A stretch of 64,000 nt of DNA from Flavobacteriales bacterium (GTDB lineage Bacteria; Bacteroidota; Bacteroidia; Flavobacteriales_F; PHOS-HE28), in assembly GCA_019912395.1 (NCBI GenBank), contig JAIOIH010000031.1, positions 62,001-126,000 of the forward strand, given 5' to 3'. Below the pieces are notes generated by a model, which worked only from the letters and a program-made list of their open reading frames with translations, was not told the origin of the DNA and did not search any database. Positions within the stretch are counted from its first letter, which is position 1; each line of letters begins with the position of its first letter. A program made the position numbers and the translations under genes. This document shows positions 1-8,049 of this stretch, piece after piece.

Positions 1-929
1 AGGTGGTGGACAAGCATGGCGTGAACATCTTCTACACCGCCCCCACCGCCATCCGCAGCCTGATGGCCCAAGGCCTCGATCACGTGCTGGCCTATTCCTT
101 GGACTCCCTCAAAGTGATCGGCAGCGTGGGCGAACCCATCAACGAGGAAGCATGGCAATGGTACAAGCTGCACGTGGGCAAGGACCGCTGCCCGATCGTG
201 GACACGTGGTGGCAAACGGAGAACGGCGGGATCCTGATCAGCTCCATTGCGGGTGTGACGGATGAGAAGCCCAGCCACGCGGCCTATCCCCTCCCCGGCG
301 TACAGCCGGTGCTGCTCACTGCCGAGGGCAAGGAGATCACCGAGAATGAGGTGGAGGGCATGCTCTGCCTGAAGTTCCCGTGGCCGGGCATGTTGCGCAC
401 CCTCTGGGGCGATCACGACCGCTGCCAGCAGACCTACTTCGGCAGCTACCCCGGATACTACTTCAGCGGCGACGGTGCCAAACGCGATGCCGACGGCCGC
501 TACCGCATCATCGGTCGCGTGGACGATGTGATCAACGTGAGCGGCCACCGCTTCGGCACGGCGGAAGTGGAGAGCGCGATCAACCTCAGCGAACTCGTGG
601 TGGAAAGCGCCGTGGTGGGCTACCCGCACGACATCAAGGGCCAAGGCATTTACGCCTACGTCATCACCGCCGAGCCGCTCGACCTCAACGACAAGGCCGC
701 CGTGGACCGCATCACCGGCGAGATCGTGGAGTCCGTGGTCGCCAACATCGGCCGCATCGCCAAGCCCGACAAGATCCAGTTCGTGAGCGGCCTGCCGAAA
801 ACGCGCAGTGGCAAGATCATGCGCCGCATCCTGCGCAAGATCGCCGAAGGGGAAATGAGCAACTTGGGTGATACCACAACGCTCTTGGACCCGGACGTGG
901 TGGATGAGATCAAGGCGGGGAAGGTTTGA
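1..929 (+). CDS. acs: Acetyl-CoA synthetase, C-terminal part (5' end outside window)
   Basis: AMP-forming acetate-CoA ligase, which activates acetate to acetyl-CoA through acetyl-AMP in the cytoplasm. The reading frame is open at the left edge, so this is about the last 309 residues of a protein usually near 650. Visible adenylate-forming-family motifs are TWWQTENG (ATP/acetate site), [20 protein letters not shown] with [10 protein letters not shown] (hinge and ribose-binding region), and the C-terminal [11 protein letters not shown], whose Lys is the catalytic, acetylation-controlled residue of the family. The gene ends in KAGKV and is complete at its 3' end. A second, diverged copy of its last 180 bp lies at 3013-3192, on the far side of an inserted HNH/toxin-antitoxin island. 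Confidence 0.95.
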   Translation, partial: VVDKHGVNIFYTAPTAIRSLMAQGLDHVLAYSLDSLKVIGSVGEPINEEAWQWYKLHVGKDRCPIVDTWWQTENGGILISSIAGVTDEKPSHAAYPLPGVQPVLLTAEGKEITENEVEGMLCLKFPWPGMLRTLWGDHDRCQQTYFGSYPGYYFSGDGAKRDADGRYRIIGRVDDVINVSGHRFGTAEVESAINLSELVVESAVVGYPHDIKGQGIYAYVITAEPLDLNDKAAVDRITGEIVESVVANIGRIAKPDKIQFVSGLPKTRSGKIMRRILRKIAEGEMSNLGDTTTLLDPDVVDEIKAGKV

Positions 930-961
930 AGGGACCGGTGTTCCGGATTGAACCAAGTTGT

Positions 962-1095
962 TTGGGTTTTGGGCGTGCCCCCGCTCTTGGCCGGAGGCCA
1001 TCAGAGGAGCGGGGTCGCGCTTTCCGCTGCAACTCCGCGCCCGGATTACCGGGCTTGCGGGGTTTCCGCTGCAATCGCTCACGCGGGAATAGCGC
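962..1095. repeat. Intergenic dispersed-repeat-like element with hairpin
   Basis: The spacer after acs has a hairpin with arms CCCCGCTC (979-986) and GAGCGGGG (1007-1014), followed by two copies of TTTCCGCTGCAA and a CTCACGCGGG tail. From memory, this layout (GGGCGTNCCC, stem, GGTCG-GCTTTCCGCT) resembles intergenic repeats common in Bacteroidota genomes. No other copy was found in this window. It marks the left edge of the inserted island. Confidence 0.45.
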
Positions 1096-1171
1096 AACAC
1101 AACGTGACAACACATGACTGTGCATTGTGCGTCAACCGCATTGGCATATCTTCCGCCAACTTTACCTTGAA

Positions 1172-2248
1172 ATGGAGACATCCGAATACCTCTTTGACCT
1201 CGACGACCAGGAGATTTTTTCGGCTAAAAATTCAGATCTAAAGGCGAAGGTGCTCCGATACCACCTCATGCCTAGGCTGAATAGGCTGCTAAAAGTGGCC
1301 ATGCAACAAGCTCAGGCCATTTTCGAGGTAGACCTGATGGAACACAGCACCATATCCCAATCACCTGGTTTCCGAACGGATCGCAGAAAGGGAGAAATAA
1401 CAATGGACTACGATTGGTGTAAAATTGGCCTAACCGGTGTGCGAAAGCCGATCTGGAGCAAGATCCATAATCGCAAGACCGGGAAATCACCTGTAGTCAG
1501 CTATATCTCATGGGATCTGGAATTGATCGACCAAGGTCTTGTGGCTACCGTTAGCCTTCCTGCAAACGGCCCTTTCACCAAGGAGTCCTATGAGTTGCTC
1601 TTGCAACCATTAGTTAGAAATGCAGGTAGCATAGCTACGATTATGAACCGTTCCCATGTTCGCTTCTACTCCAATGCCGTTGACGTAAAAGCCACAGCAT
1701 CTTTAGCTGAACGACTTCAGCGTGTTTCAACCACAAGGGAACCAGAAGTTGTTTTCGCAACAACAATGGTTCCATTCCCAATCCCTGAATCAAAAGGGAT
1801 GAATATTGCACATCAGCTTGGCGAACTCTTCCTCATCTACGATACATGGATCAGGGCAGCCCAAGGTCTGGATGATCGTGTTGACCACATGCTTTCAAAA
1901 CTTGATTCATTTTACGATTGGTGTGACAAAAACAACGTTGCTACTGAGGAAACAGACGAGGAAGGCAATGATGCCGATGTTGATTTAAGTTCATTTCCAG
2001 TTGAGAAGACTTCTGTGCTCCCAGCAAAGCGTTATCAGGTTTTTCAGAGGGACGACTGGAAGTGTGTGTCTTGTGGAAAGGATCCGTTAACCCATGGCAT
2101 CACACTACACATTGATCACATCACCCCGCGTTCCAAAGGGGGCCTGAATCAAGTAGACAACTATCAGACCTTATGCGATACTTGCAATCTTGGCAAGGGG
2201 AACCGCGATAGCACGAATATCAGGGAACTTCACGGATCCGGGAAATAA
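1172..2248 (+). CDS. HNH endonuclease-domain protein
   Basis: A 358-residue protein with an HNH/McrA-like nuclease domain at the C-terminus (about residues 285-350). Two zinc-type Cys pairs (CVSCG and CDTCN) flank HIDHITPRSKGG, with the metal-binding His and the later Asn of the family in place. The first ~250 residues match no family I recognise; they hold no transmembrane segment and end in an acidic linker (EETDEEGNDAD). The ATG at 1172 was chosen over an upstream GTG at 1127 because the conserved-looking sequence begins there. GC content is visibly lower than in acs, which suggests transfer. It sits with a VapC-type module between two copies of the acs 3' end, so a role as a solitary restriction nuclease is plausible but inferred. 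Confidence 0.8.
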   Translation: METSEYLFDLDDQEIFSAKNSDLKAKVLRYHLMPRLNRLLKVAMQQAQAIFEVDLMEHSTISQSPGFRTDRRKGEITMDYDWCKIGLTGVRKPIWSKIHNRKTGKSPVVSYISWDLELIDQGLVATVSLPANGPFTKESYELLLQPLVRNAGSIATIMNRSHVRFYSNAVDVKATASLAERLQRVSTTREPEVVFATTMVPFPIPESKGMNIAHQLGELFLIYDTWIRAAQGLDDRVDHMLSKLDSFYDWCDKNNVATEETDEEGNDADVDLSSFPVEKTSVLPAKRYQVFQRDDWKCVSCGKDPLTHGITLHIDHITPRSKGGLNQVDNYQTLCDTCNLGKGNRDSTNIRELHGSGK

Positions 2249-2381
2249 CATCGCCTTCACTCTGGCGCGACTCCGCTCATGCCCAAGCCAACCCGCTCGC
2301 AGTATCACACGAGCCTGGACATTCGCGTGAGATGAGGGCGGGCTTGAGGCCATAAGAAAGTAGCTTCGTTAACTTTACACC

Positions 2382-2615
2382 ATGGAGGTCAAGCTCAACA
2401 TACCCTTCGAGCAGTTGCTGCGGGCGTTGTCGCAATTGACGCCCATGCAGCGGCGGAAAGCAAAGGCCGTGCTTGAACGGAAGCCGGCCGGCAAGACCTC
2501 GGAAGGTGAGGAATGTTTGGCTGAGCTGCTGTTGCACGGCCCCGTATTTTCCAAGGAACAACTGCGGCGCATGGAGGAAACCCGCAAGGCCTTCGCAGCA
2601 TGGCAGGACCGGTAG
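2382..2615 (+). CDS. Antitoxin partner of VapC-like toxin
   Basis: A 77-residue protein encoded directly upstream of a PIN-domain toxin and overlapping it by 16 bp, the usual arrangement of a type II toxin-antitoxin pair. The sequence is helical and charged: LLRALSQLTPMQRRKAKAVL in the N-terminal half and an [21 protein letters not shown] amphipathic C-terminal segment that could wrap the toxin. I do not recognise a named DNA-binding fold. The role rests on gene order, size and overlap. A TAGCTTCGT box about 20 bp upstream resembles the Bacteroidota -7 element, so the pair probably has its own promoter, as expected for an autoregulated module. Confidence 0.7.
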   Translation: MEVKLNIPFEQLLRALSQLTPMQRRKAKAVLERKPAGKTSEGEECLAELLLHGPVFSKEQLRRMEETRKAFAAWQDR

Positions 2616-2995
2616 TGCTTGTGGACACGTCCGTGCTGATCGACTATTTCCGGAGGAAGGACAAGGGCCGGGCCTTGCTCCACAAACTGGCTGAGGATGG
2701 TTGCACCTTGAAACTTTCCGTGATCACGGAATTCGAGGTGTACGTTGGTGCCACCACGGATCAACTCGCATATTGGGACCAAGTGCTGGAACACATTGAG
2801 GTATTGCCACTCGGCTCCCGGGAAGTGCGCAGGGCCGCTTCGATCCAAGCCGAAATGAAACGACAGCGAAAGCAAGCGGCACTACCCGATTTGTTCATTG
2901 CCGCCACGGCCTTGGAGGCGGACCTACCGGTAGCCACGCTGAACAAGAAGCACTTCGAAACATTGCCCGGGATCCGGCTATTTCCAAAGGACTGA
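2600..2995 (+). CDS. vapC: PIN-domain toxin, VapC family
   Basis: A 131-residue PIN-domain ribonuclease of the VapC type, predicted to cleave RNA when released from its antitoxin. Acidic metal-binding residues are where the family expects them: Asp9 in [11 protein letters not shown], Glu in SVITEFEVY, and Asp in [11 protein letters not shown], followed by TLNKKHF near the C-terminus. Length is normal for VapC. Translation begins inside the antitoxin gene, so the two are coupled. The module lies at the right end of the island bounded by duplicated acs 3' ends; toxin-antitoxin pairs often stabilise such acquired DNA. Confidence 0.9.
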   Translation: MAGPVVLVDTSVLIDYFRRKDKGRALLHKLAEDGCTLKLSVITEFEVYVGATTDQLAYWDQVLEHIEVLPLGSREVRRAASIQAEMKRQRKQAALPDLFIAATALEADLPVATLNKKHFETLPGIRLFPKD

Positions 2996-3012
2996 GCAAT
3001 CAATGCCTTGTC

Positions 3013-3192
3013 GGCCGCATTGCGGAACCGGACAAGATCCAGTTCGTCACCGGCCTACCGAAAACGCGTTCCGGCAAGATCATGCGCCGCATCCTGCGCA
3101 AGATCGCCGAAGGAGAGATGAGCAACCTGGGTGATACCCCCACGCTCTTGGACCCCGCTGTGGTGGATGAGATCAAGGCGGGGAAGGTGTGA
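3013..3192 (+). pseudogene. Detached 3' end of a second acs allele
   Basis: These 180 bp align without gaps to acs 750-929, both ending at the stop codon. I count 21 base differences, mostly synonymous, changing only four of 59 residues (K to E, S to T, T to P, D to A). The catalytic-lysine segment [11 protein letters not shown] is intact. Similarity stops abruptly at 3012/3013 and there is no start codon, so this is a remnant, not a gene. The conservative differences show that the fragment was part of a working acs gene until recently. It is probably the displaced end of the resident gene, or an end brought in by the inserted DNA. Confidence 0.92.
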
Positions 3193-3196
3193 GGGG

Positions 3197-3243
3197 GATC
3201 GGAAGATCAGACGATCAGAAAATGAGATGATCAGATGGATGCC
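3197..3243. repeat. GATCAGA-type intergenic repeat, copy 1
   Basis: A short degenerate tract with repeated GATCAGA units (GATCGGA, GATCAGA, ATGATCAGATG) ending in ATGCC. A similar tract with the same order of units lies at 30353-30394. Confidence 0.5.
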
Positions 3244-3302
3244 GTTGCCGTGATCCATGGCATGCGATATGCTGGCGAGCGCTTAATGCCCATCTTTACA
3301 GC

Positions 3303-3725
3303 ATGACCTCCGAACTACACGACGCCTTCGACCACGGCAAGAAGATCAGCCCCGTGCTCCCCGAGGGGAAGAAGAACTTCCTGATCGACATCGACGGGAC
3401 CATCTGCGAGGATATCCCCAACGAGGAACCCGAGCGCATGGCGGATGCCGCCGTGTTCCCGGACGCAGTGGAGACCTGCAACAAATGGTATGATGAAGGG
3501 CACATCCTCTACTTCTTCACCTCGCGCACCGAGGCGCACCGCGATGTGACGGAGGAATGGCTGAACAAGCACGGCTTCAAGTACCACGGCATCGTGTTCG
3601 GCAAGCCGCGCGGGGGCAACTACCACTGGGTGGACAATCACATTGTAAGGGCCACGCGCTATAACGGCAAGTTCACCGATCTGGTGGAGGTCAGTGCGAA
3701 GGTCCAAGTGTTCAAGGACGAATGA
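3303..3725 (+). CDS. HAD-superfamily phosphatase-like protein
   Basis: A 140-residue HAD-fold hydrolase. Motif I is DIDGTI (Asp29 nucleophile, Asp31 acid/base), motif II is the FFTSRTEAH segment, the motif III Lys lies in FGKPRGG, and a terminal VDNH supplies the metal ligand. There is almost no cap domain, so the substrate is probably a macromolecule or large phosphoester. Similar small proteins in Bacteroidota are often labelled phosphoheptose isomerase, a name this HAD fold does not support. The substrate cannot be read from the sequence. The gene is monocistronic, with the cold-shock gene next. Confidence 0.75.
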   Translation: MTSELHDAFDHGKKISPVLPEGKKNFLIDIDGTICEDIPNEEPERMADAAVFPDAVETCNKWYDEGHILYFFTSRTEAHRDVTEEWLNKHGFKYHGIVFGKPRGGNYHWVDNHIVRATRYNGKFTDLVEVSAKVQVFKDE

Positions 3726-3796
3726 CGCAGCGACCCTCGAGCGGAGCTTGAAAGCCCGACCATGAAAATAAATTCGGGCAAAAACGTTCCATGATG

Positions 3797-3804
3797 TAGT
3801 TTCG
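3797..3804 (+). promoter_or_regulatory. Possible -7 promoter box of cspA
   Basis: TAGTTTCG lies 19 bp before the cspA start codon and resembles the Bacteroidota -7 element TAnnTTTG with one change. No convincing -33 TTTG box was seen, so confidence is limited. Confidence 0.35.
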
Positions 3805-3823
3805 TCATCCAATCAACAGTACA

Positions 3824-4015
3824 ATGGCTACAGGCACAGTAAAGTTCTTCAACGAAACCAAGGGTTTCGGATTCATCACCCCGGACGAGGGCGGTAAGGA
3901 TGTGTTCGCACACAAGACCGGTCTTCAGGAACCCATCCGCGAGGGTGACAAGGTGAGCTACGACGTGGAAGACTCCCCAAAGGGTCAGAACGCGATCAAC
4001 GTACGCCGCGTTTAA
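3824..4015 (+). CDS. cspA: Cold-shock domain RNA chaperone
   Basis: A 63-residue single cold-shock domain that binds single-stranded RNA or DNA and melts RNA structure in the cytoplasm. RNP1 is KGFGFITP. RNP2 is DVFAHKTGL, where the more usual second aromatic (HFS) is replaced by HKT, a variation also common in Bacteroidota paralogues. Length is typical of CspA. The gene stands alone with a ~100-bp 5' region and is followed by a strong intrinsic terminator, so it is its own transcription unit. The long leader may be thermosensitive as in other csp genes, but no structure was established. Confidence 0.95.
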   Translation: MATGTVKFFNETKGFGFITPDEGGKDVFAHKTGLQEPIREGDKVSYDVEDSPKGQNAINVRRV

Positions 4016-4044
4016 GCAGCAACACGACCACGCAGGTTTTGCGG

Positions 4045-4076
4045 CCCCGACCGGCACCAGCCGGTCGGGGTCTTTT
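4045..4076 (+). terminator. Intrinsic terminator of cspA
   Basis: Perfect 10-bp stem CCCCGACCGG / CCGGTCGGGG with a 6-nt loop CACCAG, directly followed by TCTTTT. The T-run runs into the candidate promoter of the next gene. Confidence 0.9.
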
Positions 4077-4083
4077 ACTTTCG
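4076..4083 (+). promoter_or_regulatory. Possible -7 promoter box of xth
   Basis: TACTTTCG, one change from TAnnTTTG, lies 22 bp before the exonuclease III start codon and just after the cspA terminator, as a new transcription unit would need. Confidence 0.35.
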
Positions 4084-4105
4084 TCCCAACCGTAGCCAGC
4101 ACACC

Positions 4106-4867
4106 ATGAAACTGATCTCCTTCAACGTGAACGGCATCCGCGCCTCCGTGAAAAAGGGCCTGGCCGACTCCCTCCAAACCATGGCCGCGGACATCGTCTG
4201 CTTCCAGGAGACCAAGGCCGATCCGGACCAAGTGGCTGAGGCACTCGCGGAGGTGAAGGGCTATCATCTCACGGCGTATTCCGCGGAAAAGGCGGGCTAT
4301 TCCGGCACCGCGATCCTTTCCCGCGAGAAGCCCGTGCGCGTGGACCATGGCATCGGCGGGGATGAGCATAACACCGAAGGCCGCGTGATCACGGCCACCT
4401 TCGCCGATCACATCGTAGTGAACGCGTACATCCCCAACAGTGGCCAAGGCTTGAAGCGCCTCGAATACCGGCAGCAGTGGGATGTCGCGATGCGTGAATA
4501 CCTGGTGTCCTTGGCTTCCGGGAAGCGCCCCGTGATCTATGCCGGCGATCTCAACGTGGCCCATCAACCCATTGACATCGCACGGCCGAAGCCCAACTAC
4601 AACAAGACCGCCGGATACACCCAAGTGGAGATCGATGGTTTTAGCGCCTTGCTGGACGCGGGCTTCATCGACACCTTCCGACATTTCCACCCCGAGGTGG
4701 TGAAGTACAGCTGGTGGAACCAACGCTTCAATTCACGCGCCACCAACGTGGGCTGGCGCATCGACTACGTGCTGGTGAGCAAGGGTTTTGAAAAGAAGGT
4801 GAAGGAAGCCTTCATCCTGAACGAGATCATGGGCAGCGATCATTGCCCGGTGGGGATAACATGGTAA
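4106..4867 (+). CDS. xth: Exodeoxyribonuclease III / AP endonuclease
   Basis: A 253-residue exonuclease III-family enzyme that removes 3' blocks and nicks DNA at abasic sites in base-excision repair. Signature motifs of the exonuclease-endonuclease-phosphatase fold are all present: SFNVNGIRA at the start, FQETKA (metal-binding Glu), YIPNSGQG, GDLNVAH (catalytic Asp and Asn), WRIDYVLVS and the C-terminal GSDHCPVGI (catalytic His). Length is typical. The gene ends 260 bp before the next, in a spacer with a GGGACTCC/GGAGGTCCC hairpin (5022-5046). Confidence 0.96.
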   Translation: MKLISFNVNGIRASVKKGLADSLQTMAADIVCFQETKADPDQVAEALAEVKGYHLTAYSAEKAGYSGTAILSREKPVRVDHGIGGDEHNTEGRVITATFADHIVVNAYIPNSGQGLKRLEYRQQWDVAMREYLVSLASGKRPVIYAGDLNVAHQPIDIARPKPNYNKTAGYTQVEIDGFSALLDAGFIDTFRHFHPEVVKYSWWNQRFNSRATNVGWRIDYVLVSKGFEKKVKEAFILNEIMGSDHCPVGITW

Positions 4868-5126
4868 CGTCCCTCCCTGGGTCCGCCATATATTGGAATC
4901 ACTTCTTTGCGTGACCCTGCAGGAACTTAAGACGATGGAATGCCTTGGCAGCGAACTTTAGGGCGAATGGTAGGCTGAGAACGCGGATGGTAGGAATGAA
5001 GAGGGATCTGAGCGAGCAGCAGGGACTCCCGTACTTTGGAGGTCCCTTCGCGGGAATTCTCCGAAACTTCCGATCTGCGGCGATCAGCTCGATCCGCGTC
5101 ATCTGCGTTCCATTCACAAGCCACCG

Positions 5127-5528
5127 ATGATGAAGAACCTGCTGAAACTGGAGGAAGGTGCGCAACTGCTCGCATGCATCGCGCTGCTCGCGATGAACGC
5201 CGTGCCTTGGTGGGCCTATCTGCTGCTGGCCCTGGGGCCGGACATCGGTATGCTGGGCTATCTCGTTGGGCCACGCACGGGAGCCTTCACCTACAACCTG
5301 CTTCATCACAAGGGCATGGCGCTATTGCTCGCTGGCGTTGGGCTCGCAAGTGAAGGGCTGAGCCTCATGATGGGCACGCCCGCGCTTGGCCAGGTGTTCC
5401 TGATCGCGAGCATCATACTCTACGGCCACTCCAGCATGGACCGCATGCTGGGCTATGGCCTGAAATTCGGCGACAGCTTCCAGCACACGCACTTGGGGTG
5501 GATCGGCGGAACGAAGGACGTGCGATAG
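5127..5528 (+). CDS. DUF4260-family membrane protein
   Basis: A 133-residue integral membrane protein with about four hydrophobic helices. The C-terminal LYGHSSMDRMLGYGLKFGD plus FQHTHLGWIG and the central TGAFTYNLLHHKG match the DUF4260 family as I remember it; the conserved His and Asp residues could bind a metal. The biochemical function of the family is unknown. The stop codon lies 3 bp before the start of the amidotransferase gene, so they are probably co-transcribed, which may be incidental. Translation could also start at the second Met codon, 5130. Confidence 0.8.
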   Translation: MMKNLLKLEEGAQLLACIALLAMNAVPWWAYLLLALGPDIGMLGYLVGPRTGAFTYNLLHHKGMALLLAGVGLASEGLSLMMGTPALGQVFLIASIILYGHSSMDRMLGYGLKFGDSFQHTHLGWIGGTKDVR

Positions 5529-5531
5529 CCC

Positions 5532-6098
5532 ATGCGGATCCTGCTTCTCGACAACTACGACAGCTTCACCTGGAACCTGCATCACCTGCTGGAACCTATT
5601 GCGGAAGTGGATGTGAAGCGCAATGATGCCATCACCGTGGAAGAGGCCTCACGGTATGATCGCATCGTGCTTTCCCCCGGACCGGGGCTTCCTTCCGAGG
5701 CCGGGGTGATGCCGGAACTTGTCCATGAACTGATGCCGACACATCCCATCCTCGGCGTGTGCCTGGGCTTGCAGGCGATCGTGGAGGAATGCGGAGGAAC
5801 GCTGCTCAACCTCCCGAAGGTGCGCCACGGCGTTGCGGTCCCGTGCATACCCGAACTTCCGTTGGACCCGCTGTTCACCGGGACCGACGCACCGTTCGAG
5901 GTGGGCCTGTACCACAGTTGGGCCGCAAACCCGGACCGTCTTCCTCCGGAACTTCGTGTTACCGCCCGAAGCAAGGACGGGGTCATCATGGCCCTGCGAC
6001 ACCTGCACTTCCCCGCATGCGGCGTGCAATTCCACCCGGAAAGCGTAATGACCCCCGCTGGCAAGCGGATCATCCGGAATTGGCTGACGACGAGCTGA
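5532..6098 (+). CDS. pabA: Glutamine amidotransferase of aminodeoxychorismate/anthranilate synthase
   Basis: A 188-residue class I glutamine amidotransferase that hydrolyses glutamine and passes ammonia to a chorismate-using partner, giving aminodeoxychorismate (folate) or anthranilate (tryptophan). It opens with LLLDNYDSFTWN, typical of PabA/TrpG. The oxyanion segment LSPGPGLP, the nucleophile Cys77 in GVCLGLQAI and the catalytic His-Glu of FHPESV complete the triad. No synthase subunit or trp gene lies nearby, so PabA is favoured over TrpG only weakly; these proteins are often shared between the two pathways. Confidence 0.85.
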   Translation: MRILLLDNYDSFTWNLHHLLEPIAEVDVKRNDAITVEEASRYDRIVLSPGPGLPSEAGVMPELVHELMPTHPILGVCLGLQAIVEECGGTLLNLPKVRHGVAVPCIPELPLDPLFTGTDAPFEVGLYHSWAANPDRLPPELRVTARSKDGVIMALRHLHFPACGVQFHPESVMTPAGKRIIRNWLTTS

Positions 6099-6195
6099 CC
6101 CCGGCCGGGTTTTCAACCAAAAGCACCGGGCGATCGTTGATCAATACCGCCGCACGGGTTGCGTGCGGCCCTGAAGTGCCCGGTAGTTTTGCCGC

Positions 6196-7389
6196 ATGGT
6201 CCGTCCCCTCCTTCTCTCGTTCGCGCTCCTGTCCGCGCCGGTATTGTTCGCGCAGAACATCCTCCAGCGGACATTGAACAATGACACCATGCCCAACCTC
6301 GTGCCGAATCCCGGGTTCGAGGAATTCAAGACCGTGCCCTGCATGTGGACGCAGCAGGCACGCAAGTTCAATGAGGAGGTGATGGTGAACTGGAACTCCC
6401 CGACGGAGACCACGCCGGACCTCTTCACCACCCGCGCGGATGCCGACTGCTGGACCAATCCGGCCAAGCGCACCAATGGAAAAACGTCCCCGCGCACGGG
6501 TACGGCCATGGCCGGCATCAAGATCTGGGGCAAGGGCAACACGCCCACCTTTTGGCACGAATACCTGCAGGTAACGCTGCCGGAAGCGCTGGAGGCCGGT
6601 ACCCGCTACGTGGTGGAATGCTGGGTGCAACGCGCCGATTTCAGCGAACGGGCCAGCAACAACATCGGTCTGTTGCTCTCCCCCGTGGCCGTGAAAACGC
6701 GCGACAATCTGCCGCTCTACTTCACCCCTCAGGCGAACGCGGACGAGATCATCAAGGGTGCCCGCTGGAAGAAGATCAGCGGAGTGATCGAGGCGAAGGG
6801 CGATGAGCGCTACCTCTTGATCGGGAACTTCTACAGCGATGAGGCCACCTTGAACGAGCAGCAGGAACGCGGCGAGCGCGGCGCGTACTATTTCATCGAC
6901 GATGTGAACGTGCGGATCGCTCCGCCCGGTGCTGACGTTACCCCGCGACCCAAGGAGAGCATTCCTCCCGCGCCCAAGGTGATCGTGGCGGACCATGCGA
7001 GCACCAAGGATGTGGAACTAGCAAGGGTTGAACCGCCACCGGTGGGCAAGAGCATCCGCTTGGACAATATCGGCTTCGAGTTCGCAAAGGCCACATTGAC
7101 GCCGGAGAGCACGAAAGAACTGGATGAACTGGCCGACATGCTGATCGACTACCCGATGATGCGGATCGAGGTGGAGGGCCACACCGACGACATCGGCAGC
7201 GATGCGAGCAACCTCACGCTCAGCCGCGACCGCGCCCAAGCCGTGGTGGACTTCCTGCGGAACCGCAAGGTGGAAAAGGAACGGATCACCTCGAAGGGTT
7301 ACGGCGAGACGAAGCCCTTGGTACCGAACGACAGCGAAGCGAACCGCGCCCTGAACCGACGTGTGGAATTCCGGGTAACGGAAAAATAA
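6196..7389 (+). CDS. OmpA-family outer membrane protein
   Basis: A 397-residue exported protein. It begins with a signal peptide (MVRPLLLSFALLSAPVLFAQ). Residues ~30-240 look like a carbohydrate-binding or jelly-roll-type domain: NLVPNPGFEE near its start and a regular beta-rich pattern through YYFIDDVNV. The last ~115 residues are an OmpA C-terminal peptidoglycan-binding domain, with GHTDDIGSDASNLTLSRDRA and GYGETKPLVPND. No beta-barrel is evident, so it probably tethers an exported domain to the cell wall. The same architecture is frequent in Bacteroidota. No operon partner: the next gene is convergent. Confidence 0.88.
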   Translation: MVRPLLLSFALLSAPVLFAQNILQRTLNNDTMPNLVPNPGFEEFKTVPCMWTQQARKFNEEVMVNWNSPTETTPDLFTTRADADCWTNPAKRTNGKTSPRTGTAMAGIKIWGKGNTPTFWHEYLQVTLPEALEAGTRYVVECWVQRADFSERASNNIGLLLSPVAVKTRDNLPLYFTPQANADEIIKGARWKKISGVIEAKGDERYLLIGNFYSDEATLNEQQERGERGAYYFIDDVNVRIAPPGADVTPRPKESIPPAPKVIVADHASTKDVELARVEPPPVGKSIRLDNIGFEFAKATLTPESTKELDELADMLIDYPMMRIEVEGHTDDIGSDASNLTLSRDRAQAVVDFLRNRKVEKERITSKGYGETKPLVPNDSEANRALNRRVEFRVTEK

Positions 7390-7455
7390 AGCATGCTTCC
7401 CGCATGAGCCGACCGGTCATGCACGGCAGCGGAAATTGACCTACGAGCGCGAAGA

Positions 7456-7701
7456 CTAGACGCGATCCGCGATCATCCGCCGGGCAATGTCCAGGATGCG
7501 GGTGTCGTCCAACGCCACCACACCCCCATCCGGGCCTTCTTCCACATGCACGCCCATCGGCTTGCCCCCTGAATAACTGTACCCACCGAAATAGTTCCAG
7601 ACCGTCTCCACGTTCAGGTCCAGTTCTTTCGCGATCGTGTGGATGCTCCCATCGGGAAGGCTGTCCTTGATCTCGCGAAGCTCATTGAAGGTGATGTTCA
7701 T
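7456..7701 (-). CDS. Small helix-turn-helix-like protein, Bacteroidota-conserved type
   Basis: An 81-residue protein whose first 40 residues read as a helix-turn-helix (FNELREIKDSLPDGSIHTIA then KELDLNVETVWNYFGG), followed by a glycine-rich loop and an acidic C-terminal part ending DTRILDIARRMI. Similar short proteins of unknown role are widespread in Bacteroidota. DNA binding is inferred only from the pattern of the first half. It lies downstream of fhs on the same strand but separated by about 350 bp, so it probably has its own promoter. Confidence 0.7.
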   Translation of the reverse strand: MNITFNELREIKDSLPDGSIHTIAKELDLNVETVWNYFGGYSYSGGKPMGVHVEEGPDGGVVALDDTRILDIARRMIADRV

Positions 7702-8049
7702 GGCCGATTGATTTAGGGTTTCGAAGGCTTGAAGGTAAACCCGTTACCGGCGAAATGATCCACTCCTTCGCGATTTTTTGCATCGCATGTTCCGAGTGGT
7801 CCCGGTCTACTTTTCAACCATTGGGAACCCATCGCATAAGGCGTTCCGAGCATGATCTGTTTGGCACGCGCCTTGGCCTCGCAACAATAGGGATGGGAGC
7901 CGGATGACAAACGATTATGCCTACGCCGCCTGTCCGTGATCCCGCTTGGCACACCCTCTTCTCCACGTCTTGGCGTCTCTGCGTCCCTAGCAGCCGAAAG
8001 CATGCTCCGCGCCTCTGCGCCTCTGCATCCTTTTAATTCAAAGCAACCC
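7702..8049. other. Gene-free spacer, repeat-like sequence only
   Basis: No convincing gene was seen. The stretch around 7965-8030 has short runs of GGCGTCTCTGCGTCC and two tandem GCGCCTCTG units (8009-8028), resembling the GACGCAGAGACGC-type intergenic repeats seen in many bacteria. It lies downstream of fhs; no clear terminator was found. Confidence 0.5.

Noticed and set aside
3013..3192. Second acetyl-CoA synthetase gene
   Set aside because: Only the last 60 codons exist with no start; it is a remnant.
3659..4723. 354-residue minus-strand frame
   Set aside because: Antisense to cspA and exonuclease III, both clear genes.
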